From positions 186,001 to 250,000 of the forward strand of contig NZ_FNEJ01000008.1 of assembly GCF_900100085.1 (NCBI RefSeq): a stretch of DNA of 64,000 nucleotides. Reading direction: 5' to 3'. Shown here in pieces: positions 41,818-51,300 of this stretch; position 1 is the first letter of the stretch, and each line of letters starts with the position of its first letter. The position numbers and the translations under genes are program-made. Under the pieces are notes generated by a model. It had not been told where the DNA came from. It worked only from the letters and a program-made list of their open reading frames with translations, and ran no database searches. The DNA is from Salipiger marinus (GTDB taxonomy: Bacteria > Pseudomonadota > Alphaproteobacteria > Rhodobacterales > Rhodobacteraceae).

Positions 41818-42771
41818 ATGGCGCGCACGATCCTAGATATCGCCAAGGAAGCGGCAGAGCGGGACGCCACGGCGCCCGTGCCGGTTTCGCTGTTCTCGAA
41901 CCGCAATGACCGCGTGGCTCGGATTCTGCGCACGGCGGCGAACGACGTGCTGCGCGACTATCTGCGCCGGTCCCGCTGGGCCGGGCTGTCAGAGTTCCAT
42001 TCCACATGGGTCTTCGCGCTGCAGCCGGGCCGTTATGCCTATGAGCTGCCTCCCGATCTCCTGAAGTTCATCCCCAACACAGAGCAGCGCGAGGGCTGGC
42101 CGATGGGTCTTATTGGCCCCGCGACGCCGCAGATGTGGTCCTGGTGGCTCTATGGCGGGCAGACGAATGTCGCGCCGCACGGCTGGCGGATCAAGAACAA
42201 CGTGCTCTGGATCGATCCGACTCCCACCACGGAGGAGCTGGTGACCATCGAGTATGTCAGCCGCTACCCCGTTGTGTCGACGATCCGGGCGGGGGATTTC
42301 GACCTGTCCTCCTCGCCGCTTCAGACGGTGGCGCCCATCGTGCCCCGCGATGGCTGGCTCAAGCTGCCTGACACAGCGCTGGTGCAGGACCGGTCGCCTG
42401 CGGCTGGCCGCTATGATGAAGGCGGGCTTGGCTATGACCTTTCCGAGTGGCCGCTCGAGCCCGAGGAAGTCCTCAAGCGCCTTGTGCCCTCGACCAGACA
42501 GGGCCCGCTGCCGCAGGTCCGGCGCGAGGCGTTCTGCGCGGACACTGACACGCCCGTGTTCAGCGACGATTATCTCCTGTCGCTTGGCATGACATGGCAC
42601 CTGCAGCGCGCCCTTGGGCTGCCCTATGCGGAGCGGGCCAGCGAATACGAGGACGAGCTGCAGATGAAGCTCGCCGAGGATGGTGGCGGCGCGCGGGATT
42701 TCCGTTTGGGCGGTGGGGAGTGCGACTTCGGCACCTATCCCCTTGGCCCCGGTCAGTGGCTGGTGAGCTGA
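41818..42771 (+). CDS. Probable head-tail connector or tail tube protein
   Basis: This 317-residue protein has an N-terminal helix AARILRTAANDVLRDYLRR-like stretch (here RVARILRTAANDVLRDYLRR). Beta segments follow, YAYELPPDLLKFIPN and WRIKNNVLWIDPTPTTEELVTIEYVSRYP. This design is seen in T7 gp11/P22 gp4-type adaptor proteins. GGAG lies 9 bp upstream of the ATG. Position after the capsid region supports an adaptor role. Confidence 0.6.
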   Translation: MARTILDIAKEAAERDATAPVPVSLFSNRNDRVARILRTAANDVLRDYLRRSRWAGLSEFHSTWVFALQPGRYAYELPPDLLKFIPNTEQREGWPMGLIGPATPQMWSWWLYGGQTNVAPHGWRIKNNVLWIDPTPTTEELVTIEYVSRYPVVSTIRAGDFDLSSSPLQTVAPIVPRDGWLKLPDTALVQDRSPAAGRYDEGGLGYDLSEWPLEPEEVLKRLVPSTRQGPLPQVRREAFCADTDTPVFSDDYLLSLGMTWHLQRALGLPYAERASEYEDELQMKLAEDGGGARDFRLGGGECDFGTYPLGPGQWLVS

Positions 42772-42775
42772 CGCG

Positions 42776-43582
42776 ATGCCCGAGGTTCCCATTCCCCAGT
42801 TCGAACGCCTGCGGCGCCGTACGCGGGTTTACGATACCAACCGCGACAACCTCGAAGAGGTGATTGACGCCGTCCGCGCCAGCCTCTCGCCGACCGGCAG
42901 CTTGCAGGCGACCCTGGCCAGCAGCGCACCCAACGGCGGCGGCTGGCTGTTCTGCGATGGCAGCTTTCACCGCAAGGCCGATTATCCCACGCTCTATGCG
43001 ATGCTCGGCGGCACCTATGGCGAGACCGAAGACAGCTTTGGCCTGCCTGACCTGCAGGGCCGCCTGCCCATGGGGACTGGCGGCATGGGCGCTCCGGCGG
43101 TTGGCGCGTTTGGCGGCGCCCCTCAGGTGACGCTGACGGTCGCGCAGCTTCCGTCGCATGGCCACGGCATCACCGATCCGGGCCACACCCATGCGTTTAC
43201 GGGCGATCCGCACGCCCATGGCGTCATCGATCCGGGGCACAGCCACGGGCTGACGGAGACGGAACACACCCACGGCCTGACAGACCCGGGCCATGCCCAT
43301 GGCGCGGCAACGGTGGTTCCGGACCGCGCTGCGGCGGGCGCAGAGGTGAGCGCTGCGGCGGGCGGCGCGACGGACCACGCGGCCACGGGCGCAACCGTCG
43401 ATCCGGCGACGGTCGGCGGCACGATTGACGAGGCGACCACCGGCGTCTCGGTAGACAGCGCCACGGCGGGCGGCACAAACGCGTCCAGCACCACCGGCGT
43501 GACCGTCGACCCGACAGGCGAGGGCGCGCCCGTCGACATCATCCCGCCCGTGGTGGGCGTGAATTGGCTGGTGCGGACATGA
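42776..43582 (+). CDS. Phage tail collar fibre protein with His-rich repeats
   Basis: This 268-residue protein has a tail-collar domain (about 40-105): GGGWLFCDGS, YPTLYAMLGGTYG, FGLPDLQGRLPMG. Then comes a series of DPGHTH/DPHAHG-like repeats (about 122-180) with many His-x-His pairs, reminiscent of the metal-binding trimer of T4 gp12. A low-complexity Thr/Ala/Gly/Asp region follows and the chain ends PPVVGVNWLVRT, a typical collar-fibre end. The stop overlaps the next gene by 4 bp. Confidence 0.88.
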   Translation: MPEVPIPQFERLRRRTRVYDTNRDNLEEVIDAVRASLSPTGSLQATLASSAPNGGGWLFCDGSFHRKADYPTLYAMLGGTYGETEDSFGLPDLQGRLPMGTGGMGAPAVGAFGGAPQVTLTVAQLPSHGHGITDPGHTHAFTGDPHAHGVIDPGHSHGLTETEHTHGLTDPGHAHGAATVVPDRAAAGAEVSAAAGGATDHAATGATVDPATVGGTIDEATTGVSVDSATAGGTNASSTTGVTVDPTGEGAPVDIIPPVVGVNWLVRT

Positions 43583-45048
43583 ACATGAAGCGACGGCAGC
43601 AGATGCGCGCGCAGCGCGCCCGGGCGGGTTCTCAGGGCTCCGCGCGCTCGGCACCATTCCCGCTGCCGGTGGGCGGCCTGTTCGTGGAAGCGCGCAATTC
43701 CGAGGTTCGCGGATCCTTTGCGGCGGTGCTCGAAAACTGGCGCAGCACCGGCCTGTCCGTCGAAACGCGCCCGCAGGTCGCCTATGTCTCGGGGGCCACT
43801 CAGGTCCGGCAGCGCATCCCGTTCGAGCTCAGCGCGAGCCCGTCTTACATCGAGGTCTTTGCCGAGCACGTCGAAGCAGGCGGGAACGAGATTGTCCGCG
43901 CGTTGGGGCCAGATGCCACCCCGGCGTTCATCAGCGGTCAGGCGATCATCGCCGACGGGCAGGGCGCGCCGTTGCGGTTCACGGGCGAGGCGTTCGAGCC
44001 TTCGACCTTCACCACCTCAGATGACAGCGATCCGGAGACGTTTGACGGGGTTCTGGCGCATCATGACCGGCTGATCTTCTGGCGCCGGGGGCAGAGCCTC
44101 GATTTCTACTATGGCGGCGTTGGCGCGGTCATGGGCGAGCTGGCCCGTTTTCCGCTGTCGCGGCTGGGTTCGGTGACCGGCACCATCGCCGAGATCCTGT
44201 CGCTGACCGTGGATGCGGGCCACGGCATGAACGACACGCTCTGCATCCTGACGACCACCGGCATGATGGTGCTCTACGAAGGCCTTGATCCCGGCGACGC
44301 TGGCGACTGGCGGCAGGTAAGCCGGGTGAAAGCCGCGCCGCCGGTCCCGGGCCGCCCCCTGACGCAGGTGGGATCCGATCTCTGGATGATCTCGACAAGC
44401 GGCCTTGTCTCCGTCACCGACGCGCTTCGCCGTGGCGTGAGCGCGCTGGTCGGCGAGGTCTCGCGACCAATCTCCGACGCCATCCTGAAACACGTCCAGA
44501 AGGGCGGCGAGTGGCAGCTTCACACGGCGGCGGATGGTTCGCAGATCATCATCAACCACAGCCTTGAAGGCGTGGCGCGGCAGTGGATCTACCACGTCGA
44601 AAGTGGGTCATGGGCGACCGCCGACTATCCCGCCGCCTGCTGGCACAACCTCCGGGGCAAGACCGAGTTCACCCATATTGAGGATGGTCGCCTCGGGCAG
44701 CTCGACCGGGCGGCACTTGGCTCCGAAGAAATCACCGCCCTATGGCATTCGTCCTGGTTCCGGCTTCCCACGGCGCAGGGGCTCGCGACGGTCACGCCCC
44801 ACATCCTTGCGAAGGGGCCGCTCACGGTGCGCCTCGCGGTCCTGACCGACCATGACACGACGCAGGTTGATCTGAATGAGGCATGGCAGACGGTGACGCT
44901 CCAGCCGGACAATCCCGGGGATGGAGCGGAGGTGATCGCGCTCAACGAGCTGATCGCGATGGATGCCGTGGGGAGTGTTTTTCAGCTTCGCATGGAGGTT
45001 ACAGCGCGATGGGCGGAAATCGTGGGCATGGACGTCACCCTTCAATAG
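43579..45048 (+). CDS. Tail hub or DNA-stabilisation-like protein
   Basis: This 489-residue protein is beta-rich throughout, with repeated FxxxxDRLIFWRRGQ, DLWMISTSGLVSVTDALRRG and QWIYHVESGSWATAD segments. These look like propeller blades. In layout it resembles the P22 gp10 class of packaged-DNA stabilisation/tail hub proteins, but sequence similarity by eye is weak. The ATG at 43579 makes an ATGA overlap with the collar-fibre gene. Confidence 0.55.
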   Translation: MNMKRRQQMRAQRARAGSQGSARSAPFPLPVGGLFVEARNSEVRGSFAAVLENWRSTGLSVETRPQVAYVSGATQVRQRIPFELSASPSYIEVFAEHVEAGGNEIVRALGPDATPAFISGQAIIADGQGAPLRFTGEAFEPSTFTTSDDSDPETFDGVLAHHDRLIFWRRGQSLDFYYGGVGAVMGELARFPLSRLGSVTGTIAEILSLTVDAGHGMNDTLCILTTTGMMVLYEGLDPGDAGDWRQVSRVKAAPPVPGRPLTQVGSDLWMISTSGLVSVTDALRRGVSALVGEVSRPISDAILKHVQKGGEWQLHTAADGSQIIINHSLEGVARQWIYHVESGSWATADYPAACWHNLRGKTEFTHIEDGRLGQLDRAALGSEEITALWHSSWFRLPTAQGLATVTPHILAKGPLTVRLAVLTDHDTTQVDLNEAWQTVTLQPDNPGDGAEVIALNELIAMDAVGSVFQLRMEVTARWAEIVGMDVTLQ

Positions 45049-45506
45049 TTGATGGCGTTCTCTATGGCGCTGACCGACACGTCGCGCGCTGGGTCGGGCA
45101 GCGGATCGAGGGCTACGAGCCTGAGGAGGGGGCAAGAGCCCTTGGCATCGTTCGTGGCGAGCGGCTTGTCGCGGGCGTGGCCTATGAGCGCTTTAACGGC
45201 GTCCATGTCGAAGCGGCGATTGCGGCAGAGGAGGGCAGCGCCTGGGCCAGCCGCCGGGCGCTGTTCCATCTTTTCCACTATCCGTTCATCGACCTTGGCT
45301 GTTTTGCCATCTCTGTCTCCATCCCGCTGACCAACAGACCTTCTCTCAACCTCGCGGGCAAGCTGGGTTTCGAGCCGGAGGCGGTCATTCGTTTCGCCGC
45401 ACATGGTGGGGCCGATCTTCTAGTCCTCAAGTCGTATCGCGACAAATGCAGGTGGCTACGACATGGGCAAGAAGGGCGGCAGCGCGCCGAAGGCACCGGA
45501 CCCTGA
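45009..45506 (+). CDS. GNAT-family acetyltransferase-like protein in the tail module
   Basis: This 165-residue protein has VLYGADRHVARWVGQRI, GIVRGERLVAGVAYERFNG and SLNLAGKLGFEPEAVIRFA, the general shape of small phage GNAT proteins. It starts inside the preceding gene (40-bp overlap, GGAGG 10 bp upstream of the ATG) and ends inside the next one (44 bp). Such genes are common between connector and ejection-protein genes of alphaproteobacterial podophages. Substrate unknown. Confidence 0.7.
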   Translation: MGGNRGHGRHPSIVDGVLYGADRHVARWVGQRIEGYEPEEGARALGIVRGERLVAGVAYERFNGVHVEAAIAAEEGSAWASRRALFHLFHYPFIDLGCFAISVSIPLTNRPSLNLAGKLGFEPEAVIRFAAHGGADLLVLKSYRDKCRWLRHGQEGRQRAEGTGP

Positions 45507-46644
45507 CAAAACCGCCGCGAGCGAAGCGTATTGGAACCGTGTGGACACCTTTTCCCCGAACGGCTCCGGCGTTCGCTACGGCTACACCGCGCCGGATGGC
45601 TCCTTCACCACCGATCCGAACGCGGGGCGCACGCAGTCGGCTGGCGGCGGCGGCACGGTCGGCAAGTCGGCGGGGGGAGCCTCGGCGGATGGGGGCGGAC
45701 CGGTCAGCGGCAGCACGGGGACCTGGTCGGGCGGCGAGAATGACGGGCGGCTCCGGCAGGCCCAGATGTATGTCGAAAGTCCCACCGAAAAAGCCATCCG
45801 CGAGATGCTCGAGCCTGCCTCTGTCGATTTCACCGGGCGGTTTCTGGAGGACAACGTCTACGGCATGCCGGATCCGGCCCGCGTGCAGGATCGCGGCGAC
45901 GTGGCCGACACGATCTACAACCGCACCTATTCGCTGCTGCAGCCGCAGATCGAGCGGTCGACGGACAAGCTGGTCGGCAACCTGCAGGCACGCGGCATCC
46001 CCCTTGGCGGCGATGCCTGGAACGACGCCTATGGGGAGCATGTGTCGCAGACCAACGACACGCTGTCCCGCCTCGCGATGGACGCCGATATTGCCGCAGG
46101 ACAGGAGCAGTCGCGCCTCTACGGGCTGGATGCGGCGCAGCGCTCCTCTGCGATGTCAGAGCTCATGGCGGTCATGGGCGGCAGCTATGAACCCGCGCAG
46201 AACATCCCGTCCGGAAACGCGACACCCGTCAATTACAGCGGGATGGTCCAGCAGAACTATCAGAACGAGCTCAACGCCTATCAGCAGCAACAGCAGCAAT
46301 CGATGGCCACGGCCTCTGTGCTCGGCAGCCTTGGCGGCGCGCTGATCAAATCGTCGGAAGCGTGGAAGCAGAGGCTTGGCCCTGCCGATACCGAGGCGGC
46401 GGCGCGGGTGGTGACGAGCATTCCGCTCTCGGGCTGGAGATACCTTCCGGAGCATGCCCCAGAGGGTGACGAGGCGGTGCATATCGGGCCGATGGCGGAG
46501 GATTTCCACGCGATGACCTCGCTTGGCCGTCCCGATGTGATCCACGTCGCCGATTATCTGGGCGTCGTGATCTCCGCCCTGCAGAACGCCCTTCTCCGGA
46601 TCGAGGTGCTGGAGCGTGACAGCAACCGGATCGGAGTCCAGTGA
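45463..46644 (+). CDS. Virion protein with C-terminal S74 chaperone-like segment
   Basis: This 393-residue protein has a Gly/Ser-rich N-terminus, a helical middle (about 100-290, with a poly-Gln patch near 275) and a C-terminal segment. That segment reads IPLSGWRYLP, then IGPMAEDFHAM, then YLGVVISALQNALLRIEVLE, and matches the pattern of the peptidase S74 intramolecular chaperone of tail spikes. It sits between tail and ejection genes, and may be an internal/ejection protein that oligomerises with the help of this domain. Confidence 0.7.
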   Translation: MGKKGGSAPKAPDPDKTAASEAYWNRVDTFSPNGSGVRYGYTAPDGSFTTDPNAGRTQSAGGGGTVGKSAGGASADGGGPVSGSTGTWSGGENDGRLRQAQMYVESPTEKAIREMLEPASVDFTGRFLEDNVYGMPDPARVQDRGDVADTIYNRTYSLLQPQIERSTDKLVGNLQARGIPLGGDAWNDAYGEHVSQTNDTLSRLAMDADIAAGQEQSRLYGLDAAQRSSAMSELMAVMGGSYEPAQNIPSGNATPVNYSGMVQQNYQNELNAYQQQQQQSMATASVLGSLGGALIKSSEAWKQRLGPADTEAAARVVTSIPLSGWRYLPEHAPEGDEAVHIGPMAEDFHAMTSLGRPDVIHVADYLGVVISALQNALLRIEVLERDSNRIGVQ

Positions 46645-48326
46645 TGGCGAAGATGGCTGGCTTTGGCGCAACTGGCACGCCTCCTTTCATCCCGACGGGC
46701 GGCGGCGCGGGCGCAGGCCTCGACCTGCCCGGCATCCTTAACCGTGGGGCGCCCGGATCGATCCTGCCCGAGCGTGGGTCGCAGTCGCAATATGACATGG
46801 TGATGGGCGCGCTGCAGGGCGCTGCCGGATCGGTCGGCCAGACCGGCTCGCCGCTGCTGGCCTTTCTTGCGCCGATGCTGGGCGGGGCCGTCGGTGCCCG
46901 CACGCAGGGGCTTTATGATGATGTGACCGAGACGCAGAACGACGCGGCGACAGGGACAATTCTGGACGCCATGGGGCAGAACCGCGCGTCGGGGGGCTCG
47001 CCGGGGCGCGTGATCTACGACAGCCCGCAGCAGGTCGGCAGCACGCAGGGGCGGCGCAACAGTGCCATGGCGAACAACGGCGGGCCGACCCGTGCGGCTG
47101 CGGCGGCCATGGGCAATCCCGACCGTGACCTGCTGGCGCAGACGCTGATGGCCGAAGCGGGCGGCGAAGGTCCGGACGGCATGCTGGCTGCGGGCGCGGT
47201 CATCAACAACCGGCTGAACAGCGGCGATTATGGCCAGAGCCTGCGCGACGTGATCATGGCGCCCGGCCAGTTCAGCGCGTGGAACAGCGTCACCGGCTAT
47301 GCGGGCGGCGAGGGCGGGCTCGACATGACCCGCATGCAGCCCAGCGATGCGGCGTATCAGGTCACTGATGCGCTCCTCTCCGGCCAATACACCGATCCGA
47401 CCGGCGGGGCGACGCACTATTACAACCCCAGTGCGGCGGATCCGGCATGGGGCCAGCGCGGCGGGGGAGACTGGGAGCGGATTGGCAACCATGTGTTTGG
47501 ATCCGCAGGCGGGCGTCCCGGTGCTGGCGGCGGCGCATCTTTCAACCTGCCGACGCTGCCCGGTCAGGCGGCGATGGATCGCGGCAGCATGGAGGCGCTT
47601 CTTGGCGTCATGACCAACGACCGGGTGAACCCTGCGCTGCAGAGCCTTGCCAGCAGCATGCTCGGCGATGCCGGGGGGGCCGCTCCGTCGCCCGCCGATC
47701 AGCTCGATTACCAGAGCGCATGGCTTGATCTGCAGAAAACCATGATGGGCGGCGATCCGGTGAAGGGCGTGAATGTCGGCGGTGCCCTCGTCGATCCCTA
47801 TACCGGCGAGGAGCTTTACAGGGCCCCGGCAGACCCCAGCGACCGGGCGACCGTGAAGGCGCCGGACGGCAACACCTATTACACCGACACCGGGGAGCGT
47901 GTCCTGCCGCCTGGCGTTGGCGATGCGCCCGGCGGGCTCGATGCGTCCCGCGCGCGGCAGGTGAATACCGCCATCACCAACATCAACGCCCGGATCAGCG
48001 AGATGCTGAACCAGCTCAACCCCGATACCGGCGATTTCTTCACCCGCGAAGAGGCCATCACCATGACGCGCAACGATCCGCTTCTGGGGCGGCTCTGGGC
48101 GATTGTGGATGGCGTTGGCGCGGGTGGTGCAGGCGCGCCTGCGGGGCTGTCGACCGGGTCCGCTCCTGCGGCGCCCACAGCACCACCGACACCAAGCTTG
48201 CCCTCAGACCCGGCACCGCGTGGACAGGGCGGGGTGGCTCGTCCGCAAAGCAAGGAAGACTACGACGCGCTCCCCAGCGGCACGCGCTTTGTCGACCCCG
48301 AAGGAACGGTAAGGATCAAACCCTGA
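46644..48326 (+). CDS. Virion protein with SleB-type cell-wall hydrolase domain
   Basis: This 560-residue protein is Gly-rich at the N-terminus (about 1-145). A SleB/hydrolase-2 domain (about 155-290) follows with LLAQTLMAEAGGEGPDGMLAAGAVINNRL and THYYNPSAADPAWG. It is therefore likely to open peptidoglycan during DNA entry. The C-terminal half is helical and low in complexity. A short piece of this gene (around 47753-47830) also exists as a remnant at 10927-11045. ATG at 46644 makes a TGATG overlap with the upstream gene; a 1-bp overlap joins it to the giant gene. Confidence 0.85.
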   Translation: MAKMAGFGATGTPPFIPTGGGAGAGLDLPGILNRGAPGSILPERGSQSQYDMVMGALQGAAGSVGQTGSPLLAFLAPMLGGAVGARTQGLYDDVTETQNDAATGTILDAMGQNRASGGSPGRVIYDSPQQVGSTQGRRNSAMANNGGPTRAAAAAMGNPDRDLLAQTLMAEAGGEGPDGMLAAGAVINNRLNSGDYGQSLRDVIMAPGQFSAWNSVTGYAGGEGGLDMTRMQPSDAAYQVTDALLSGQYTDPTGGATHYYNPSAADPAWGQRGGGDWERIGNHVFGSAGGRPGAGGGASFNLPTLPGQAAMDRGSMEALLGVMTNDRVNPALQSLASSMLGDAGGAAPSPADQLDYQSAWLDLQKTMMGGDPVKGVNVGGALVDPYTGEELYRAPADPSDRATVKAPDGNTYYTDTGERVLPPGVGDAPGGLDASRARQVNTAITNINARISEMLNQLNPDTGDFFTREEAITMTRNDPLLGRLWAIVDGVGAGGAGAPAGLSTGSAPAAPTAPPTPSLPSDPAPRGQGGVARPQSKEDYDALPSGTRFVDPEGTVRIKP

Positions 48327-51300
48327 TGGCTGATTGGTGGAAGTCTGCACCCGTCGCAAAGGACGGGCAGAACTGGTGGAAGGACGCGCCCGAGGAGACG
48401 CAGGCACGGGCCCCCGGGCCGGACATGCCCGCGCGCCGGGAATTGCCGCGTGATCCGGCGCCCGCGCCGTCGACAGAAATGCGCCGCGCCCAGCGTCAGA
48501 CCTCCGAGGCTGTCGAGGTGGATCCGCTGTTTTCGTTTCCGCAGCCGACCCCCGACGCCACCGAGCCGCTGCCGGGCTATGCCGCGCCGCTGGCTGGTCT
48601 GGGGACACCGGGGCCGCGCACGATGCCTGAAGCCGCAGGGATGCCGCCGCCGCCCGGTGAGCCTGATCTGCCCTCATCTCTCAACATGCGCCGGACGCAG
48701 CGCCAGACCGCTGCCGGTCTGGATCTGGCGTCGCTCATGGCCCCGGTGCAGCCCGCCGCGCCCGCACCGACCCAGACCGCGCGCCCCTCCATGCCGCCGC
48801 CTGCCACCACCGCACCCGCGCCGACGCTTGGCACGCCCGCAGCACCAGCCATTCCTGCCGACACGTCGTCGCAGCTTCGCGTGCCTGCCGAGCCCGCGAT
48901 GCCGTCGTCGCTTGAGGCCCGGCGCACCCAGCGCCACACGGAGGCCGACCTGCTGTCCCTGATGCTGCCCGAGGACGAGGTGCAGCCTGCGCCGCCACGG
49001 CAGAGCTGGGGCGATCTGGGCAGCCGGGCCGCCCGTGGGGTGGTCGAGATCGGCGCCTCCGTGCCCGAGACCGCCGCTGTCATCGGCGCAGGCAACCCCA
49101 ACGCGGCGCCGCTGATGGCTGCCGAGACCGTGCAGCGCGCGCGGGACCAGATCGCGCTTGCCGAACGTCGCCTCGCAGAGCTGCCCGACATGAGCCGCGA
49201 GCAGCGCGCCCGGATCGACGCGGTGATCGAGGAGAGCCGCCGGACCATCGCCGCCTATGAACCGCTGGTGAACATCGCCGAGGGCCCGCTGCGTCCCGAT
49301 GCCGACCAGCGCCCGATCTACCAGCGCGGCGAAGCGATCCGGCAGGCGGGACAGGAGCTGTTTGGCACGCCGGACCCGCAGTTTGATGACCGCTTCATCT
49401 CCAAGCTGGCCGAGGGCGCGGGCAACATGGCCGGGTTTATCGGGGCCACGCTGCTGACCGGCCCTCTTGGCGGCGCAGCGGCTGGTTCTGCCATGAACAC
49501 CGCCGGGATGTATCGCCGGGCCAAGCAGGACGGCGCCACGGAAGAGCAGGCGCGCACGGCGGCCTATATCGGCTCCATCGTCGGCGCCTCCGAAGTGGTG
49601 CCGATCGCGGGTGCCTTCCGCATGCTGCCGTCCCGCCTGCGGCAGCGCGCGTCGCAGGCCATGGGGCAGCGTCTTGCCAACGCCTTCGCCACGGCGGGCG
49701 AGGAGGGCGTGCAGGAAGCGCTGACAGAGATTGCCAACAACCTCACGGCCAAGGGCATCTATGACCCCGAACAGGGCGTGCTGGAGGGGGCAGGCGAGTC
49801 CGCACTGATCGGCGCCATTCTGGGCGGTGGCATGGGCATGGTCGCGGGTGGGGCGCAGGATGACACGCCCGTCGAGAAGCAGAAGGCGCCCCGGCAGCCG
49901 CGCGCGGACGTGCCGCCGGAAACGGCCGCCATGAACACCACACCGGAGGCCCCGGTCCAGCCCAAGCTGCCAACGGACGAGGCTCCGGCTCCTGCGTCCC
50001 AGCCCGAACCGCAACCTTTGCCCCAGCCGGATCCACAACCGGATCCACAACCCGAGCCCGCCGCAGCGCCGGTTCAGCCTGCGCCCGAGGCACCCGAGGC
50101 ACCGGCGCAGCCTGAGGATCCCGAACGGTATGAGACGCTGCCCGAGATCGACACGTCGAGCGGCGAGCCGGTCGAGACCGGGCGCAGGGTGCGGATCGAC
50201 AAACAGACCGGCGAGCTGCGCGTGCTCGACGCGGAACCATCGAATGCCGCCCCGGCGACGGATGGGGCGGAGCAGGGCGGGGCGGCTGCGCCGGTTGTGG
50301 GGTCCGGCCCCCGTCCTGCCCGACCTGAAGCCCCGGCTCCGGCGGCATCGGCGCAGGACAGCGCGGGCGCATCGCGCCAGAAGGCCGAGCCCGAACGCCG
50401 GTTCCTCACCGACGCGGAAATGCGCAGCGTCGAGACCGACGCCGAGGTTTTCCAGTACAAGGACGGCGGCGACGCCGAGGGCGTGACCGACCGTCTGCAG
50501 GGCGTGTCCAGCTTCGATCCGAACCGGGCGGGGCAGGGCGTGTTCTACCGCACCCGCGACGGTCGGCTGATCGTCGCGGATGGCCACCAGCGCACCGGCC
50601 TTGCCAAGCGTGCCGCGCAGGCTGGCCAGCAGGATGTGGGCGGCATGGCCGCCGTGATCTACAACGAAGCGGACGGCCACACGCCCGAGGACGTGATGCT
50701 TCGGGCGGCCATGAAGAATGTCGGCGAAGGGTCGGGCAGCGCCCTCGATGCCGCGCGGATCCTGCGCGACCGTTCCGAAACCATCGAAGAGCTTGGCCTG
50801 CCGCCGCGCTCTGCGCTTGTGCGGGACGCGCAGGGGCTTCGCCAGCTCTCCGATGATGCGTTCGGCATGGTGGCGAACGGCAACGCGACGGAGCGCGACG
50901 GGGCGATTGTGGGCCGCGTCGTGTCTGATGCTGCGCTGCATTCCGACATCCTCGGTCTGCTCGGTCGCCTGAAACCCGGCAACGCCGCACAGGCCGAGAT
51001 GATCGCGCGCGACGCCGCAGCCGACAGCCAGACCGAGACGCAGACCAGCCTTTTCGGCGACGAAGAGGTGAGCCAGTCGCTCTATCTGGAGCGGGCCAAG
51101 ATCCTTGATGGCGCGATGAAGGGCATCCGGCAGGACCGGGCGACCTTCAACACGCTGATCAACCGCGGCGACACGATTACGGGGGCGGGCAACCAGCTCG
51201 ATCAGGACGCCAATCAGCGGCGCGCCGTTGAAGATGCAACCGTGCTGGAATACCTTCAGCGTCAGGCAAACACGAAAGGGGCGATCAGTGACGCACTCTC

